64,000 nt of DNA from Orbilia blumenaviensis (GCA_036872755.1 JAVHNS010000008.1:1736001-1800000), one strand, 5' to 3'. Positions 51,509-64,000 are shown, counted from the stretch's first letter. Made by a program: numbers and translations. The notes: generated by a model from the sequence alone, not told the origin.

Positions 51509-52236
51509 CGCAAGAGAGGGGACCGGGTCGGTTTAGCACAACCTATGCATTGACCGAGGTATGTAGGTATATACTGTGCATACACTGGAGGGGTAGGTAT
51601 TGACTGGGGGTGGAATATAGCGGGGACGATGGAATGATTTGGATAAGGTCTACAGCAGGTCCAGGCACCCCTCGAATGTTCAGGCCGCCCTGGCTATCGT
51701 GATGCTGGATGTTGGCATGGTGTTTGATGTTCAAGCTAAGTTGTCTGGCCCACGCCAAATAGCTAGTTTCACGCGGCTTAAAAATTAGAAAGAATGCAAA
51801 CACCTTAAACGCCACTTCGGGGCTCAAGAGGCCACCCCAGCTTTGGAATTGCAGGGTTCATGCATCACCAACTTGCTATTTTGAATTCAGGTTTCGTGGC
51901 CTAGTGCCCGCATAGTATGTGCACGTGTATACGTGTATAATGGGCTGTATTTGGAGGCATTTGTGATTCGCGGAAGCATTATCGTGCTCTTTCATTATAA
52001 AAAAATACTTAAGATACTCACGTTAAAGCCCAAATTCGATTAATTCCCATATGGATGTCAGCAAATAAATACTTTCATCTCATGCTGACGCGAAAGCACC
52101 CGAAATGCCGAGTGATAGAAAAAGGCTGAGGGTTCACCGCGATGCTTGTCTTTTTTCACCTTCCCAATTGTCACCCGAATTCTTTCAAAGTAATCTCTGC
52201 CTCAATCGCCAGGTCAAACAGACCCCTCGAGTCAAA
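51509..52236. other. Divergent intergenic region
   Basis: Between the starts of APC10 (minus) and the DUF7704 gene (plus); no gene seen, shared promoter space. Confidence 0.55.
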
Positions 52237-52809
52237 ATGGTCCAACATGTCATGCCAACAATCCCCTGGGTCGTGTTCGGCTTCGTTGAACCAGCGGCGC
52301 TGTAAGTGTATCCACGTCAAGAAACAATAATAGAAAGAAGGCAAATCAGCCACAGGAAATAGCATAAAGATCCTAACTGTAATCAATGAAGAGCATATGC
52401 TTGCTTCGTCGCCTTCAAAGATCCCCACGAGTACCTACGCGCCCTCGGACCAACCCCGGAGGCCTACAAACCGGATGATGCCTCTGTCGCCGCCATCCTC
52501 TCCCTTGGGAACGTGTTCCTGCTGATCGCCGTTGCCCAGTTCCTATGCTGTCACGTTTCGAGCGAGTCTCGTATCGCAAGGTCATATGTTCTCCTCCTCG
52601 TACTCGCGGATTACGGTCATATTTGGGCGACATACAAGGGGATTGGGTATGATCTTTTTATGAACCCTCTAGCTTGGAATGATACCACAACCGGGAACAT
52701 CGGGGCGTCTGCTATCCTAAATGCCATGCGGATTGCTTATCTTTTGGGACTATTTGGGAAGGACAATGAAATCAAGGGGGGGAAGGATGTCGCGAAGAAG
52801 GTGGAATAA
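52237..52809 (+). CDS. DUF7704-type small membrane protein
   Basis: Two exons (52237-52301 and 52392-52809) sum to 483 nt, 160 aa. The N-terminus has IPWVVFGFVEPAAL, recalling the I-P-x-x-x-x-x-x-x-E-P opening of fungal DUF7704 proteins. Four hydrophobic segments are apparent: FGFVEPAALAYACFVAF, AILSLGNVFLLIAVAQF, YVLLLVLADYGHIWATY and NAMRIAYLLGLFG. The loop between helices 1 and 2 contains PHEYLRALGPTPEAYKPDD. The C-terminus is lysine-rich and cytosolic-like. The ATG at 52237 is preferred over an in-frame one 132 bases upstream, because the latter adds residues unlike the family. Function of the family is unknown. Confidence 0.85.
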
Positions 52810-53674
52810 GCAGCTAAAAAAGATGAAATAAAAATATAATAAAATAATGTAATGGATGAAGGGGTACTTAATTTAGAGACACATCTGCCATAATCCGGGG
52901 TAATGCGAATCAAGTCTGGAAGTGAAGTGCGAGCGAAGAAGAAAAGAGGACGAACAGGATCGTGGGTGAAGCGGGGTTTACCCTACTCTCGGCTGGCGGA
53001 GCACGGAAAACCACCTGTATTGAAAGTAGACACAAGATGCTATCACAGAAACAAGAAACATTAAAACAGCATATCGTTACGAGACGAGACTGATCTAGAG
53101 TATCCGATATATTAAATCTTCGGCAGATAATCTATAAGAAATCTCTTGGGCTTTTCCCGTTAGCTACTATATTAGCAGAGCTCGACAAAGCTATCTGTCA
53201 TGGCTCACAAGAACAAAAAGTGGTCCGACAGCTATCCTGGTTGCGTTCCAAATATAGGGCGCTAAGACACGATCGTGGGTCGGAACTGCCCTGCTGTGCC
53301 TGCCAAGGCCCGATTATCTATGGGCTTAGTTAACAGCCACCCAATTTAGCTTATCCCGAATTTGGAGAATTCAAATTCTCGTCTGATATCGTCTGATAAT
53401 TTCCTTAGCTTAGTATCGAAAAAAAAAAAAAAAAAAAAGGGAATGAGGGCTAAACGGGAGTGAGGTGCTGACATCCGAGCTATGTAAGCTTAACGTACGG
53501 TGGAGCTATATTCTCTCTTTTCTTGAGGCGCCAATGCTTCAAGATTTGACATTCGGGTCCATGCGATGCACATGGACTCCACATGTGCAGGGCCTCTGCA
53601 TGGGCAGCTGCAACTGCCTGGCCTTGGGAGGCACAGGAAATGCAAGATCTTCTCAGGCAAATACTGTTTTGCAT
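52810..53674. other. Intergenic region between convergent genes
   Basis: No gene seen; contains an A20 tract at 53419-53438 and probably both 3' ends. Confidence 0.6.
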
Positions 53675-55749
53675 TCAACCGACTCGTCTCCGCTTGCTAG
53701 TCCGCCTGGTTGCTGCAGCTGCCTTCGTATTATCCCGATTCTTATTCTGATTACCTATGCTCTTGTTCGTACCGCCAATTTGTTTTGTCATGCTGCGGGT
53801 CACCATTCTTTCCAACACGGCTGTAGATTCCCGTTGCGTTGTTGTTGTTGCTGCTGCTGCTGCTGCTAGCCTCATACTTCTTCGAAGAGAGGACGTGGGC
53901 GTGGATGTTTTGGATTTCGGTGATGGGGCAGGTGGGGTTTTAGCGGCTGTAGGGTTTCCTAGCTCTCCTCGGGATTTCGGATCCCCATCGTGGTTTTGGA
54001 GGGAATTGCTCTCAATGCTACTTTTGGCGGAGTCGCTGGTGCCCCGTTTTCTCTTCTTGGTCTTGCTAGGTGTCGCATTGGAAAACTCTTCTGGGCTACT
54101 CGCGCCAGGCTGCTGAGATGCATTGTTTTCTAGAAATAGAATTCGAAAGAGAAGAATAAGTTACTAATTATTGATTAAATCACATTTTTTTGGTACTCGA
54201 AGCTAAAGAAAGCAATCTGATATGCAAAGTAGGATCACACATGCAAGCGGGGACGCCGATTTCGAACACCAAGAAAAACATGACAAAGTGTGGGTATAAT
54301 GGAAATGGGTATTTCGCTAGAACAAAAAACCTAAGAAAAAGAAAACGAAAAAAGAAAGAAACCAAGAGAAAAAAAAATCGAAATAGATCGATGAGTGGGG
54401 ACATTCGGATCAAAAGACAACTCGAGGGGTATAGGGCGTAAGGTAAATAGAGAAGAAAAAGAAAAACGAAAATAAAGAAAAGATCTAGAAATCCAAAAGC
54501 GGGGAATTTGTCAAATACCATGCTTATCAAAATGGCGGACGACTTGTGCTAGTTTAACCCACGGCTGGGGGTTCAATGTGTATGTATCCACCAGGTAGTT
54601 TTGGTTTGTGGGAATTCCTCTCCGGGAACGAGATGATTGTGGGGATGGGAAGTGGAGCTGGCCTTCTGCTGCAGCGATCCGGATGAAATGTTCAATGGGA
54701 CTATCGCGATTGAGTATTTGCGATTCGAAGGAAGAAGCGCTGATGGGATGATATTGTGCGTTCATAAGTTTTGCGAGCTTGCTCCAGGAACTAGTGTCGC
54801 CAGAGATATGGAATTGGTCGAGGTCGCCACGAGTGGTTGCAACCTGCATTGCAGAAACGGTGGCGATGGCCTTACCAACATCCCATGACGAAGTGAAGGA
54901 AATGGGATGTTGCTCGCCGCTATCTGGAGTGAGGGCCATTATACGTCTCCTGGAAGGGTGGAAGTCTACACCAGTGGGCGGTCCAGAAATGATGTTTTCC
55001 ATGATGATCCCGCAGAAGATCTGTACTGTACGAACCCCTGCTGCCCGTGCCATCCGTGTCTGACGTTGCTTGTCATAAACCACGGATGCCATTGGTATCC
55101 TTCGAGGGTCCCAAAGAGTATGGTCGAAGGAACTTGTAAGTGTTAGTTTACAATGTAATACAAGTGCCGTTTCGTGCGAAAGGATAGAGCAGGCAGACTT
55201 ACAATTCAGGAGGGATATAAAGCTGAGGCTTAACTCTGCAGACCGCTCTCGTAACAGTATCCCAGGCATCAGGTCGATTGTCTAAACGGCATTTGTCAGT
55301 TTACAAAGAAAGGCAATCCATCTCATCTGATCCAAGTAATACGAGATGTGGAGTTCAACATTATACTCACAGCCTAGAAGGTTCACCACTACGCTTACGC
55401 CACGAAGGCAACGTGTAAGATGGTCTTCAACATTGTCATCATCCCAATCCACCCGTAGGAATGTAGCCTATATAATAGCAGCAGAACCTCCATCAGTTTT
55501 GATCTATCTTCGACATAACTTAAGCAGCTCTCCCCTGTTTGGACTTACATTTGGAGGAAGCGGCTGGGAGATATTCCTCGTCAATACTCTAATCGGCGTC
55601 TCAAAATGATCAGAGAACTCCGGAGATAGGAAAGCTGTCAAAGTGGCATCTCCAAGCAACCCTCCACTACCAATCAAGGCAACTTTGGGCTTCACGTAGC
55701 CACATGAGCTTGAAGATATGGAAGATAGTGAGGATGTTGGTGAAGACAT
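53675..55749 (-). CDS. NmrA-like NAD(P)-binding protein with basic C-terminal tail
   Basis: Five exons (55549-55749, 55371-55467, 55203-55281, 54519-55132, 53675-54129) sum to 1446 nt, 481 aa. The N-terminus has a short Ser-rich leader and a Rossmann nucleotide-binding motif, KVALIGSGGLLGDATLTAFL, then RVLTRNISQPLPPNATFLRV, VDWDD and a second strand VSVVVNLLGYNRPDAW. Later segments (RQTRMARAAGVRTVQIFCGI, ENIISGPPTG, RRIMALTPDSGEQHPISFTS) fit an NmrA-like or isoflavone-reductase-like atypical dehydrogenase; the catalytic Tyr/Lys of true SDRs is not clear. From about residue 330 the protein changes to a Ser/Thr/Lys-rich, disordered tail with SKTKKRKRGTSDSAK, an Ala-rich run and a basic terminus TSKRRRVG, resembling nuclear-localisation signals. 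The fourth intron is long (389 bases), purine-rich on the plus strand. Start: first ATG; the frame extends upstream only through GTG. A sensor or regulatory role is inferred by analogy with NmrA. Confidence 0.85.
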
Positions 55750-58700
55750 TTTGACCGATTGGGACACACTGGCAAACGAAACAAGGAATTATCGAAAAGG
55801 GTGTAGCAAAGGAAACAGGAAGTAGGGCTATTGGAGAGTATCGTTATATTCCAAGGGCAGGGTAGGACGTTTTTGTAATAACTTTTCAAAAAGAAGCTTG
55901 GACCTAGGACGAAGGATGAAGGGTGCTATCGTCGACGAGGGTTTGTGTCCTCAAGATATAGATGATTGATTGGAGTAAACAAAGGTCACCTGTGCCAGAA
56001 TGTCTATCCTAGGATATGCAAGTCATCGGCCGTGCAAGGTTACTAACTTCGATGACAGGAAACGATGTTTCTTCTTCGACTCATCCAGTCAAACAAGTAA
56101 TGCTTGTCAATGATACAAAGGGGAAGGCCTAGGTGTGCCGTATCAGAAAATAGACGGTACCGATGTTATACAGGCAGGGGAATTAAATTTATAGATTTGA
56201 AAGAGTATAAGTTGACAGGATCCTGAGGGAGGTGCATAAGATATGATATTCTCGTCCGATCAGGGGATATTATATGTTCTGACGGATGGTCGTTGTACTA
56301 GGATTGCAGCTGCCGCCTTGAATCGATAAGGCATCCGCACCTTCAAGTACATTTGCCTAGAAGGGAGAAAACGGGAAGCGGCAGTGAAGTTTTGGAATAA
56401 TCGGCAGAAATAGAGTAGAGTTTGATTATAAGAGAAAAGAAAGGGAACCCTTGAAGAATGTATCAAGGTGAAGTCTTTTTCTCGTCTGGCGGATAATTGA
56501 TAGTATGTGCCGTCGCCGTAGATAGTTTTTTGTTTTTTTTTGCCTCTCTATTTTGACCCGTGCCTCTAAATTAAACAAGAGACTGGACGAGGGTGGAACC
56601 CGTAAAGATTCTAAGATAGGTATCAAAAATGGGATGTGTGATTAATAACTAAACGGTCAAGAAGAAGAAAAAGGCCGGCAGTATTTGTAAAAGGCGAGGT
56701 TGTTTGGGGCTTTCTCGTTTCATAAACTAGTGCCAGTGCCTCATGGCCGAGAGTCATGCGAACACCCAACGATATATATAAAAAAAGCTGACAGCTCCGA
56801 ATTGGGATTCCCAGTCATCAAAGCTATTTGCCAGTAATAATGGCACCGAGATATATATGTCCCCTTCCCGAGTTTTATTTTGTAACATTTCGACGGTGCC
56901 GAATAGCTTCAATGGAAATAAGAAAAGAAGATTGGGCGAAAAGGCGGCCTTGTTGAGGCATCCCCCAATAGCAGCGCTATATCGCACTAGCTTTCGGCAA
57001 CACTATTGTATTGCTCCATTCAACCTCTTCACTTTAACATCTGTTTCGCGGGGAGTCCTTTGTATCCACCAGAAAAACATGCAAGTGGACGTCCTTATCC
57101 CGAGGCTACGAGCACAAGAAATTATTGAAAATACCGGGGTTGTTGTGCTTCAACCAAACTGGAGGTGGGGAAATGGAAGCTCCGAAAACACACCTGCACT
57201 GACAGATTCTTGCACAGGCATGTTCCTTTTTTTTCTTTTCGAATTCCCAGGTGGGTGTGGTGGAGCCATAGTCAAAAATTTATCTGTCTTAATTGAACCG
57301 AAAAGGCACTGATTCTTCACCGATGCATCTTTTTTTGGGAAGCTTGACCACTCTACTTTCTGACCTAATATATCATCTCACAAACCACATAAGAATAGTA
57401 TACCTGACCCGAACTATAGGGTGTCTACGCCTTGTCGATATTTACAGGGGCATCCCTCCACCTACATGCTTGGTGGCCGCATGGGACAGCACCGATCTGG
57501 TGTGCTGCGGACTCAGCGAGGAGTGTGGTGCCTGGGGAGAATAGGGCGAAAGATCTTGCGCATGCTTTCACACTCTGGGCAATCATCGTCCACCTTCGTC
57601 GAAGACAGACTGTACCTTTGCATGGGTTTATAAATATACCAGGAATGATGAGGGGGTGTGTGGGCTCGGGCGGCATCCCTGTCCGGCATTCTTCCATGGA
57701 TCCGGTGGCATCTGTGTTTCTCTCGATGGTTGACACGGAGGGATTGATTATCGATAACTTGCTGCTCCACTTTCGACGTCGGCGGAGTTTTGTTTCACGA
57801 GTAATTTTCGAAGAAGACGGTCGGTGCAACTCTCTGAGACGTGTGTCGCATGCTACTGCTGCTTTCCATTCTGCCTGATCAGGTGGTCTCCTCCAACGTC
57901 ATATTTTCTGCTCGTGGCACGTCCCGTTTCATGAAGAGCAGGCTGTCTGTTTGCCTTGGTATAGACAGCCTTTCTAAGCTACCTGCTTGATATCTCGTTG
58001 TGATAGTCCACCTGTTTTCCCTTGTCTGTCGACGTCGAGGCCGAGGCGAAAAAAATTGACCTGCCAACAGACTTACTAAGATGCATGCTGCAGGTATCCT
58101 GCCCTGCTTATTACATTGTTGCACGTTATAAGTTTCGAAATCCGAATCTTCGAGGTTTGGCCTGGTCACCTGCTTTTTGCGCATTGCTGGCTGTCATAAT
58201 CTGAGGTGGATGAGTCTGCCTTACAACAGGGCAGCGCAGAAAAGTGGCGGATCCGGATCGAGTCAGCTTTGTGGAATGGCGAACGCAAACTCCCAGGCCT
58301 CAATCGACCAACGCCCAGCAAAAATATCATGTGAAGGATTCGGATATAACGCTTTTGCATAGTGCATGTTCTCACAATGATACCAAAGCTGGCCTCATTC
58401 GACCTAGCTAAATCCTGAGACTAAGGCCACCGAGACTGCCAGTGGAATTCTTGATTGGCCGATATTCCAAATCGTTCACCAGGCTTCATCCGAAATGGCG
58501 AGGCGGCCGAACGTTAAATGAAAATAATGCAGTTAAAATAATGCCATATAATTATCATATTTATGGGTACCAGTGGTTTCCAGGTGTATAGCTACAGCAT
58601 TGTCTCGTCGGTGCCAATGTCGAGGAATCAAGTCCTTCGGGCCCGTAAATTTGCAAATCAGCCGACCAAACAAACCCAAAGTTCATACACATCCATTGGA

Positions 58701-60399
58701 ACGTAAAAGGTTTGCGGGACGCTTTTGAGAAATTACATAAAATAACAGCAAATACCAAATACTATTTTGGCGCAGGATCACAAATGCATACGATTGCTTT
58801 GACTCACAACTAGATTCTACTGACCTGATTTGTGGCCTAGCACTACACGTAACTACGGTGCCTCCGGTCTGTCAAGTTGTCTACTTACTTACGTCTAGAA
58901 GGGAGGGGAAATGGCCATACCATAAAAATAGGGCTATTGAGACTTTGTGAGCCATGGCGCTGAATGTTTTTAAAAATAAATAAACATAAAAACAAGAAAT
59001 GCGTCGAAATGCCTAGGTCAATGATCTTTATCACAAGATTTCTTTCTCCAGGATTCCAGATGGTGACGACAGTTTGCGCAAGCCGCGGGAATACCGATGA
59101 TACGGTGGTGGTGTAACCAACCCTTCCCTGGCCTAGCGCATCGTCGACTGGCCCGGATCTGGGCAATCGACGGGGCGTCTGACCGGAACCTTTGGGTGCT
59201 ATCGACAACAAGCTTACATGTATTCAGTGGGATCTATCTCCCCGTTCGAGTTTTAAATGCAGACCCGAGGGATACCGAAACCCTGGCTTTGTATCACATA
59301 CCGGGGTTGCCCCACTACGTGCTAGCCACAACAAACGTCGGCGGGATTCGCCTCTCCACCTGAGCCTTGCGGAAGCTAACGGCTGATGATAATATTCAAT
59401 AGAAACAAAGTAAAGCTCGGTTCGGTTCGGACACCCCAAAAAGTTTCTCTTTCTTCATTCTTCAGAAAACCAGGCCCGGCATTTCCTTGAAACAAGATCC
59501 TATGATCATCCAACAGGCTGCCCTCCCAGGCCACTTTCGTAAACTCAGGTACCCTGGATCCCTGGTCCTTGCTTGGATCGATGACAGGTTTGTCTGAGAC
59601 TTTGGATTCCAGATCCTTCCCGCCACCTTGGACCTCCTGAGTTCGGGAAATACGTTTCTTGAGAACAGCTTATTCTGAGTGTGATATGGGTCACATAGTT
59701 CTTCCCCCCAGCCAGTGATATCACCAGAACGCGTATTTTTTCAACGTCATGCGGCTGAATCGTGTTCTCGCTGACTTGATTTGCTCTCATCCACCCGCTT
59801 GTGATAACGGTTAACTAGCGGGTAGACAGATCGCGAGAGTAATATACTCGATCCTAAATTGACTGGCTCCTGTTAAAGCATCGGGTGGGCATGGCCCACA
59901 CCTTAAATTTTCAGCCTCAGGGGTCCATAACGTCTTTGCTTTGTTTTGGGGCTTTCCTGGGTTCCGACGATAGAATTGTGGATTAGTTTGCATCGCTAAC
60001 ATGCATAGGCACGTATGCATAGTATCTGTAAGCATCCCACTTTAAATGTGTTTACTGCGGCATGGCCATGGCCGTGAGAATTCGTTAACATCTTTGCCAC
60101 TTTGCAGTTATTAAATGATCTGGATGGGTGGCTTTGAGTATATTATTGGATCGTGGTCAGATAACCCTCTTAGTCTGAACGCCAATCATTAGTCATTGTA
60201 GCCTGGTGTACTCGTGAGGATTTCGGTCTACTGTAGAGCTCAATCATCTTTGAAGGAAGGAAGGAAGGTGTATGCGTAATGACAATTGATCACGCGCAGG
60301 TGTATCTACTCTGCAGATGATTAATTACCTAGCTGTGTTATAATTGTACTTTCTATTGCGTCGAGATATGAGAGATTGTTGCGATTGGATTCTGGTGTA

Positions 60400-60640
60400 G
60401 TGCTAACAAATATCATCTATAGCTATACCGACGGCTTTTGCCGGTTCTGTTGACCAACCAATCCGCGAGCATAGTCACAAGCTGATTGGTTATATTGTAA
60501 ATAAGGCTTGCTTAGCAGCTTGTATATAAGCCTTACAGGAATAGACTACCTAGTTAAGCCAAGGAAATTCTAAATTTCTTTCGTCTAATAAAGGAGGAAA
60601 TTGAGTATTTTATTGGGGTCTATATAGCTATAGCCTAGGT
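60400..60640 (+). repeat. Possible LTR or mobile-element relic
   Basis: AACCAATC and GATTGGTT form an inverted repeat with a ~20-base loop, followed by TATATAA, an AATAAA-containing segment, and TATAGCTATA-like sequence at both ends (60418, 60623). Arrangement resembles a solo LTR, but no exact target-site duplication or TG...CA ends could be fixed. Confidence 0.25.
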
Positions 60641-60789
60641 ACATTAGCGCTGTAGCTATAGCCTTGTAACAAAACCTTTAAACGATCCTGGAAACTATGC
60701 ACTCGTGTTGAATGTATCAAGGCAGCAGGCAGCAGCCTACTACTATTCAGTTTCCCTGGCGTAAAGGAAATTGTAAGAAGATGCTTTCG

Positions 60790-60812
60790 TTTTTTTTTTT
60801 TTTTTTTTTTTT
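60790..60812. repeat. T23 homopolymer
   Basis: Uninterrupted run of about 23 T downstream of the GH15 gene's stop side. Confidence 0.85.
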
Positions 60813-61026
60813 CATGACTGAATGATTTGTGCATTCATAGCCTTTCAGTAAGTAGCACGTATGGGCATCATTTTTGGATCCTTCGTAAGCTCGTGGTTAT
60901 CAAATTATCTCACCCAAAGAATAAAGCCTCTTTGAAACAAAGCCTACCACAAACCACATATTGGTAGTAAAAGAAGAAAAAAGAATAAAAGATACTTCCA
61001 AACCCATGCCCAGCTGTACCTTTCAT

Positions 61027-63977
61027 CTAGATACCGCTGTAGTCTCCAGATTGGATCCTCGACAGATTAAAGGCAGCGGAAATCATAGCTAGGTGGGAGA
61101 ATGCTTGAGGCGTATTTCCCAACTGCTCTCCAGTCCTAGCAATCTCTTCAGAAAACATATTAAGGTGGTTCGAAAAGCTTAACATATTTTCGAAGATAGT
61201 AATTGCACGGACGAGATATTTCTTATCGTATCGACCAGCCTAGAAAAAAGAAATTGAGGTGGTCAGAACGAGTAGAACGAGATCTCATGACTAGATGGGA
61301 TAGCATACCCTCGTCAACGCTTCAACTAGCCAGAATGTACACATACTGAAACTACCCTCGCGGCCACCAACTCCTATCCCCCCGCCCAAGGATGTGGGAA
61401 ATTAGCTGAGAGTATCTTACAAAGGACAGTCTAGAATCACGTACCATCTTCTGCTAGCTCGGTGTCATAGCGATAAACGAGGCCTGTAGAGGTCAATCCG
61501 CCTTTCTCTGGCGGTTTCAGGATCTGATCAATCGTTGAAAGGAATCGTGGGTCGTTTGGTGCGATGAAAAAGACCAACGGTGCTGGTGGTGTCCCTGTAT
61601 TAGTAGGTTGCGTATCACTTCTGCGGGGACATATTTACCAATCAATATTGAGGAATCAAGAACATCCTTGGACTCGAATGATTGGGAAAAGAACTTCTTC
61701 TCGTCATTCCAGCCCTTGATCATAATGGTTTCGTAAATTTCATCACGGGTCTTGAGCCAATGATCGCGGTTAGGGCAGGGGAGGCATCGCTTTTCAGCGA
61801 GACGGAGTCCGCGGTCGACGGCTACCCATAACATGACTTTAGAGTAGACATAGTCCTGCTGGCGGGAACGAACTTCCCAGATCGACATGTCTTTGGACTT
61901 CCAGACAGTACAAACGTAGTCAATCTGTTACTGTGTTAACTTTATCCTTCAAGAAGCCGCGGTGGACTGACTCACCATCGATCGGACAGAAACCCATAGA
62001 TCCCATGATATCTAGAGATAGAGTTAGCCATGCTAAGCTTTTGCGATCGGATGCAAAGGGTTGGGTTGCCTTCATACAGGCTTGCCAAATTTGTTGTACA
62101 AATAGATTCCATCCATTAACTCGCCATAAATATCGAGTTGAAGGTGATCTGCTGCACCGTTCCCGATCCGAACAGGTTTGCTTTTGCGATAGCCCTCGAG
62201 ATGGTTTAGTTCGATCTCCTCAAGTTCTGGCACCGTACATCGCAGTCTTTGTTAGCCATGCCCTGTTTAGATTGTGGTTGACTTTCTGATAGGAATTACA
62301 GACCTGTTTCACCACGAATAGAAAACATGATTGGAAGCCCAGCATCTTTGTTTCGTGAGTACTTAAGGCGGTCGGAAATGAAGTTCATGTAGGCTTCCGC
62401 TTCTGCCGTAAATCCCATTCGAAGGAGAATGTAGATAGTAAACGCTGGGTATTTCGTTAGATAACATTAACTAGTCTGAGGGGTGTAAGATCCGGCTTAC
62501 AAGAATCTCGGACCCAGGAGAATCGGTAATCCTAAGGAAACATGTTAGTGACTCTTGATATGCACCTTCAAACATAATCTAAAATCCTTTACCCAGTTCC
62601 TTCCTCCACCAACATCTTCCGGCAGCGAGAAGGTAGCCGCTGCGACAATCGCCCCCGTCGGTTCATAGGTCAACATCTTTAATATCATTAAACTCCTTTG
62701 AACTGCTTCTCGGTACAGACCCTTATACTTTGACTGGCTGATCCAATTGTACCAATAGGTTGACGTCTCTTTTTGGAGGCTATCGAGGAGACCGGTCGTA
62801 ATGGGTGTTGGGTCTGTCTGCGCATCATTGGCGCATCTCAGAACAAAGGAAATTGATTGTCCTTCGCGTAGTTTGACTTTGCAGGTTACGCCGGGGCCAA
62901 GATGGTGCTCCCTTTGTTCGATATTAAAGTCGATGACTGGGCAGGACACACCATCTCCACAGTCTATAGTGGCTTCGAGTTGCATCGCCATATCCTCTGA
63001 ATGTACGGAATTTTGCATTAGTATCTAAAAAAGGCTCGAAAAACCACAAACCATCAAGGGGGAAAAGGGAAGAGCCGTACTCCTTTCTGTCTTGAATAAA
63101 ATCTTTGTCACACATTCCCCATCACTATGTTTCAACATCTCCGTTGTATGCGCCAATCGCGCATAGTCAAAGGCGGGGAAACACTCGATGTCTAATTCCA
63201 TTTCTCCGCGAATACACTCAGCGCGCCTAATTAGCCATTTCCTAAGCCCATTCCCCACGCCCTTTTGGAGGACCTTATCCTTAATAGGTCGATGGAAAAA
63301 ATCGAGGAGACTAACGACGCCATCTTCGTGCAAGAAGCGAGTTTGAAGGATGTTGTTGGAAGGAAGATAAGCCTGCTTCGAAGTTGGAGGGGAATAGTTG
63401 TCGTGGCTAGCTTTTTCGGCGTCATGGGAAGGAGAAATTGAAAAATGGCCACCCCGGTTGCAGTCGAGAATTCGGGCGAATACGCTGGGCGAGTCGAATT
63501 CTGGCCTATATGCGGGAATTTGGTAAGCCCAGGTAACAAAATATAAAATTAAACCCGTGTTGTTTTTGTGGTAAACTTTACCAGCATAGTTGATCAATGC
63601 CACCGTCGATGCCTTTGTGCAACCAAGTTAGCTGGATAAGTGCTTATGAGCTGGGAATAGCAGTATCAAATTTGGAAACATCTGACATACCGACGATGGC
63701 ACAAGTGTGCATATTCCCAATCAGCCCTGTTGTAATTTTTTATTTTATATTAGAATCCAATATATATATGCTTTGAATCCGTGTTCATGCAGTTTGAGGC
63801 AATGCGCGTACCATAAGCTTCGATCTAAATTAACCAGCCGACAGCCTCATCAGACCTTGATGTTCATGGTTGAAATTGGAACGGAATCTTTCGGAAATAT
63901 CTACTCACGGGCAAGTACCCCGTCTGGGACCTCAAACCCAGCGCATTCCCCGGGTTGTTCTTAGAATCGCCTGGCAT
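61027..63977 (-). CDS. Glycoside hydrolase family 15 protein (trehalase-like)
   Basis: Complete gene of 14 exons (63909-63977, 63812-63824, 63691-63726, 63582-63612, 63081-63505, 62593-62996, 62501-62531, 62304-62444, 62078-62226, 61976-62011, 61639-61924, 61445-61594, 61309-61373, 61027-61239), 2049 nt, 682 aa. Family 15 enzymes invert alpha-linked glucosides through two glutamates. Opening motif after splicing: [45 protein letters not shown], the trehalase-like N-terminal domain. The (alpha/alpha)6 barrel has [20 protein letters not shown] and [15 protein letters not shown], with the likely general acid in the latter. The C-terminal [20 protein letters not shown] supplies the likely base. 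No signal peptide, so the enzyme appears intracellular. The reaction is not established for fungal members; trehalose is one candidate by analogy to mycobacterial relatives. The 5' promoter is outside the window. Confidence 0.92.
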
Positions 63978-64000
63978 AGTGTCCTAATGGCGTGGTTTTT

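Larger units (their letters stand above)
55750..61026. other. 5.3 kb intergenic region
   Basis: No supported gene. Open frames near 56.9-57.9 kb (both strands) are about 120-150 codons with no motif and overlap each other, as expected by chance in moderately GC-rich sequence. A possible LTR-like relic lies near 60.4-60.63 kb and a T23 tract at 60790-60812. Confidence 0.55.

Noticed and set aside
56857..57878. Overlapping open frames of about 120-150 codons on both strands
   Set aside because: They overlap in several frames, show no conserved pattern and often start at non-ATG codons.

Overview
The window comes from a filamentous ascomycete fungus (Pezizomycotina-type), judged from gene architecture. 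Genes carry several short introns of about 50-190 bases with GTAAGT-like donors and AG acceptors, and there are no operons or Shine-Dalgarno spacing. The families are typical of moulds: a YAT-type amino-acid permease, a Dal5-like MFS carrier, a Zn2Cys6/fungal_trans regulator, a DUF3824 protein, a DUF7704 membrane protein and an Hsp30-like small heat-shock protein. I could not place it more precisely. I see no rRNA, convincing tRNA, CRISPR array, intact transposon or virus.

Layout. 0.4-4.1 kb (minus): amino-acid permease, 10 exons, with a long disordered N-terminal extension. 7.8-10.5 kb (plus): unknown protein with a disordered first half and a propeller-like second half. 12.0-14.6 kb (plus): DUF3824 protein made of alternating Ala/Gly helices and RS/basic linkers. 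15.5-16.5 kb (minus): glyoxalase-like protein, divergent from a coiled-coil protein at 17.7-19.8 kb (plus). 20.9-21.9 kb (plus): predicted secreted orphan. 22.5-23.4 kb (minus): small heat-shock protein with an unusual 5' leader. 24.3-25.5 kb (minus): Mediator subunit 6. 28.8-31.3 kb (minus): zinc-cluster transcription factor. About 31.3-41.3 kb: a 10 kb stretch with no recognisable gene but with structured repeats near 40 kb. 41.3-43.1 kb (minus): MFS carrier. 43.1-47.9 kb: another empty stretch. 47.9-49.2 kb (plus): 3-isopropylmalate dehydrogenase (leucine synthesis). 50.1-51.5 kb (minus): APC10/Doc1, with a small uncertain ORF just downstream. 52.2-52.8 kb (plus): DUF7704 membrane protein. 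53.7-55.7 kb (minus): NmrA-like protein with a basic tail. 55.7-61.0 kb: no gene, possible LTR relic near 60.5 kb. 61.0-64.0 kb (minus): complete 14-exon GH15 glycosidase whose start codon lies 23 bases from the window end.

The genes do not form a cluster. Housekeeping functions (Med6, APC10, LEU2) are interspersed with transport, stress and lineage-specific genes, and no backbone enzyme of secondary metabolism is present. Exon joins below were worked out by hand; each multi-exon model given with exon coordinates sums to a multiple of three and keeps family motifs in frame. The most unusual items are the ~19-bp array with palindrome and inverted repeat near 40 kb, a 27-bp motif shared between 20.7 and 38.9 kb, the AAAGAG-repeat leader of the heat-shock gene, the NmrA-like protein with a basic tail, and the DUF3824 repeat architecture. 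I found no clear evidence of a wholly new multigene system.
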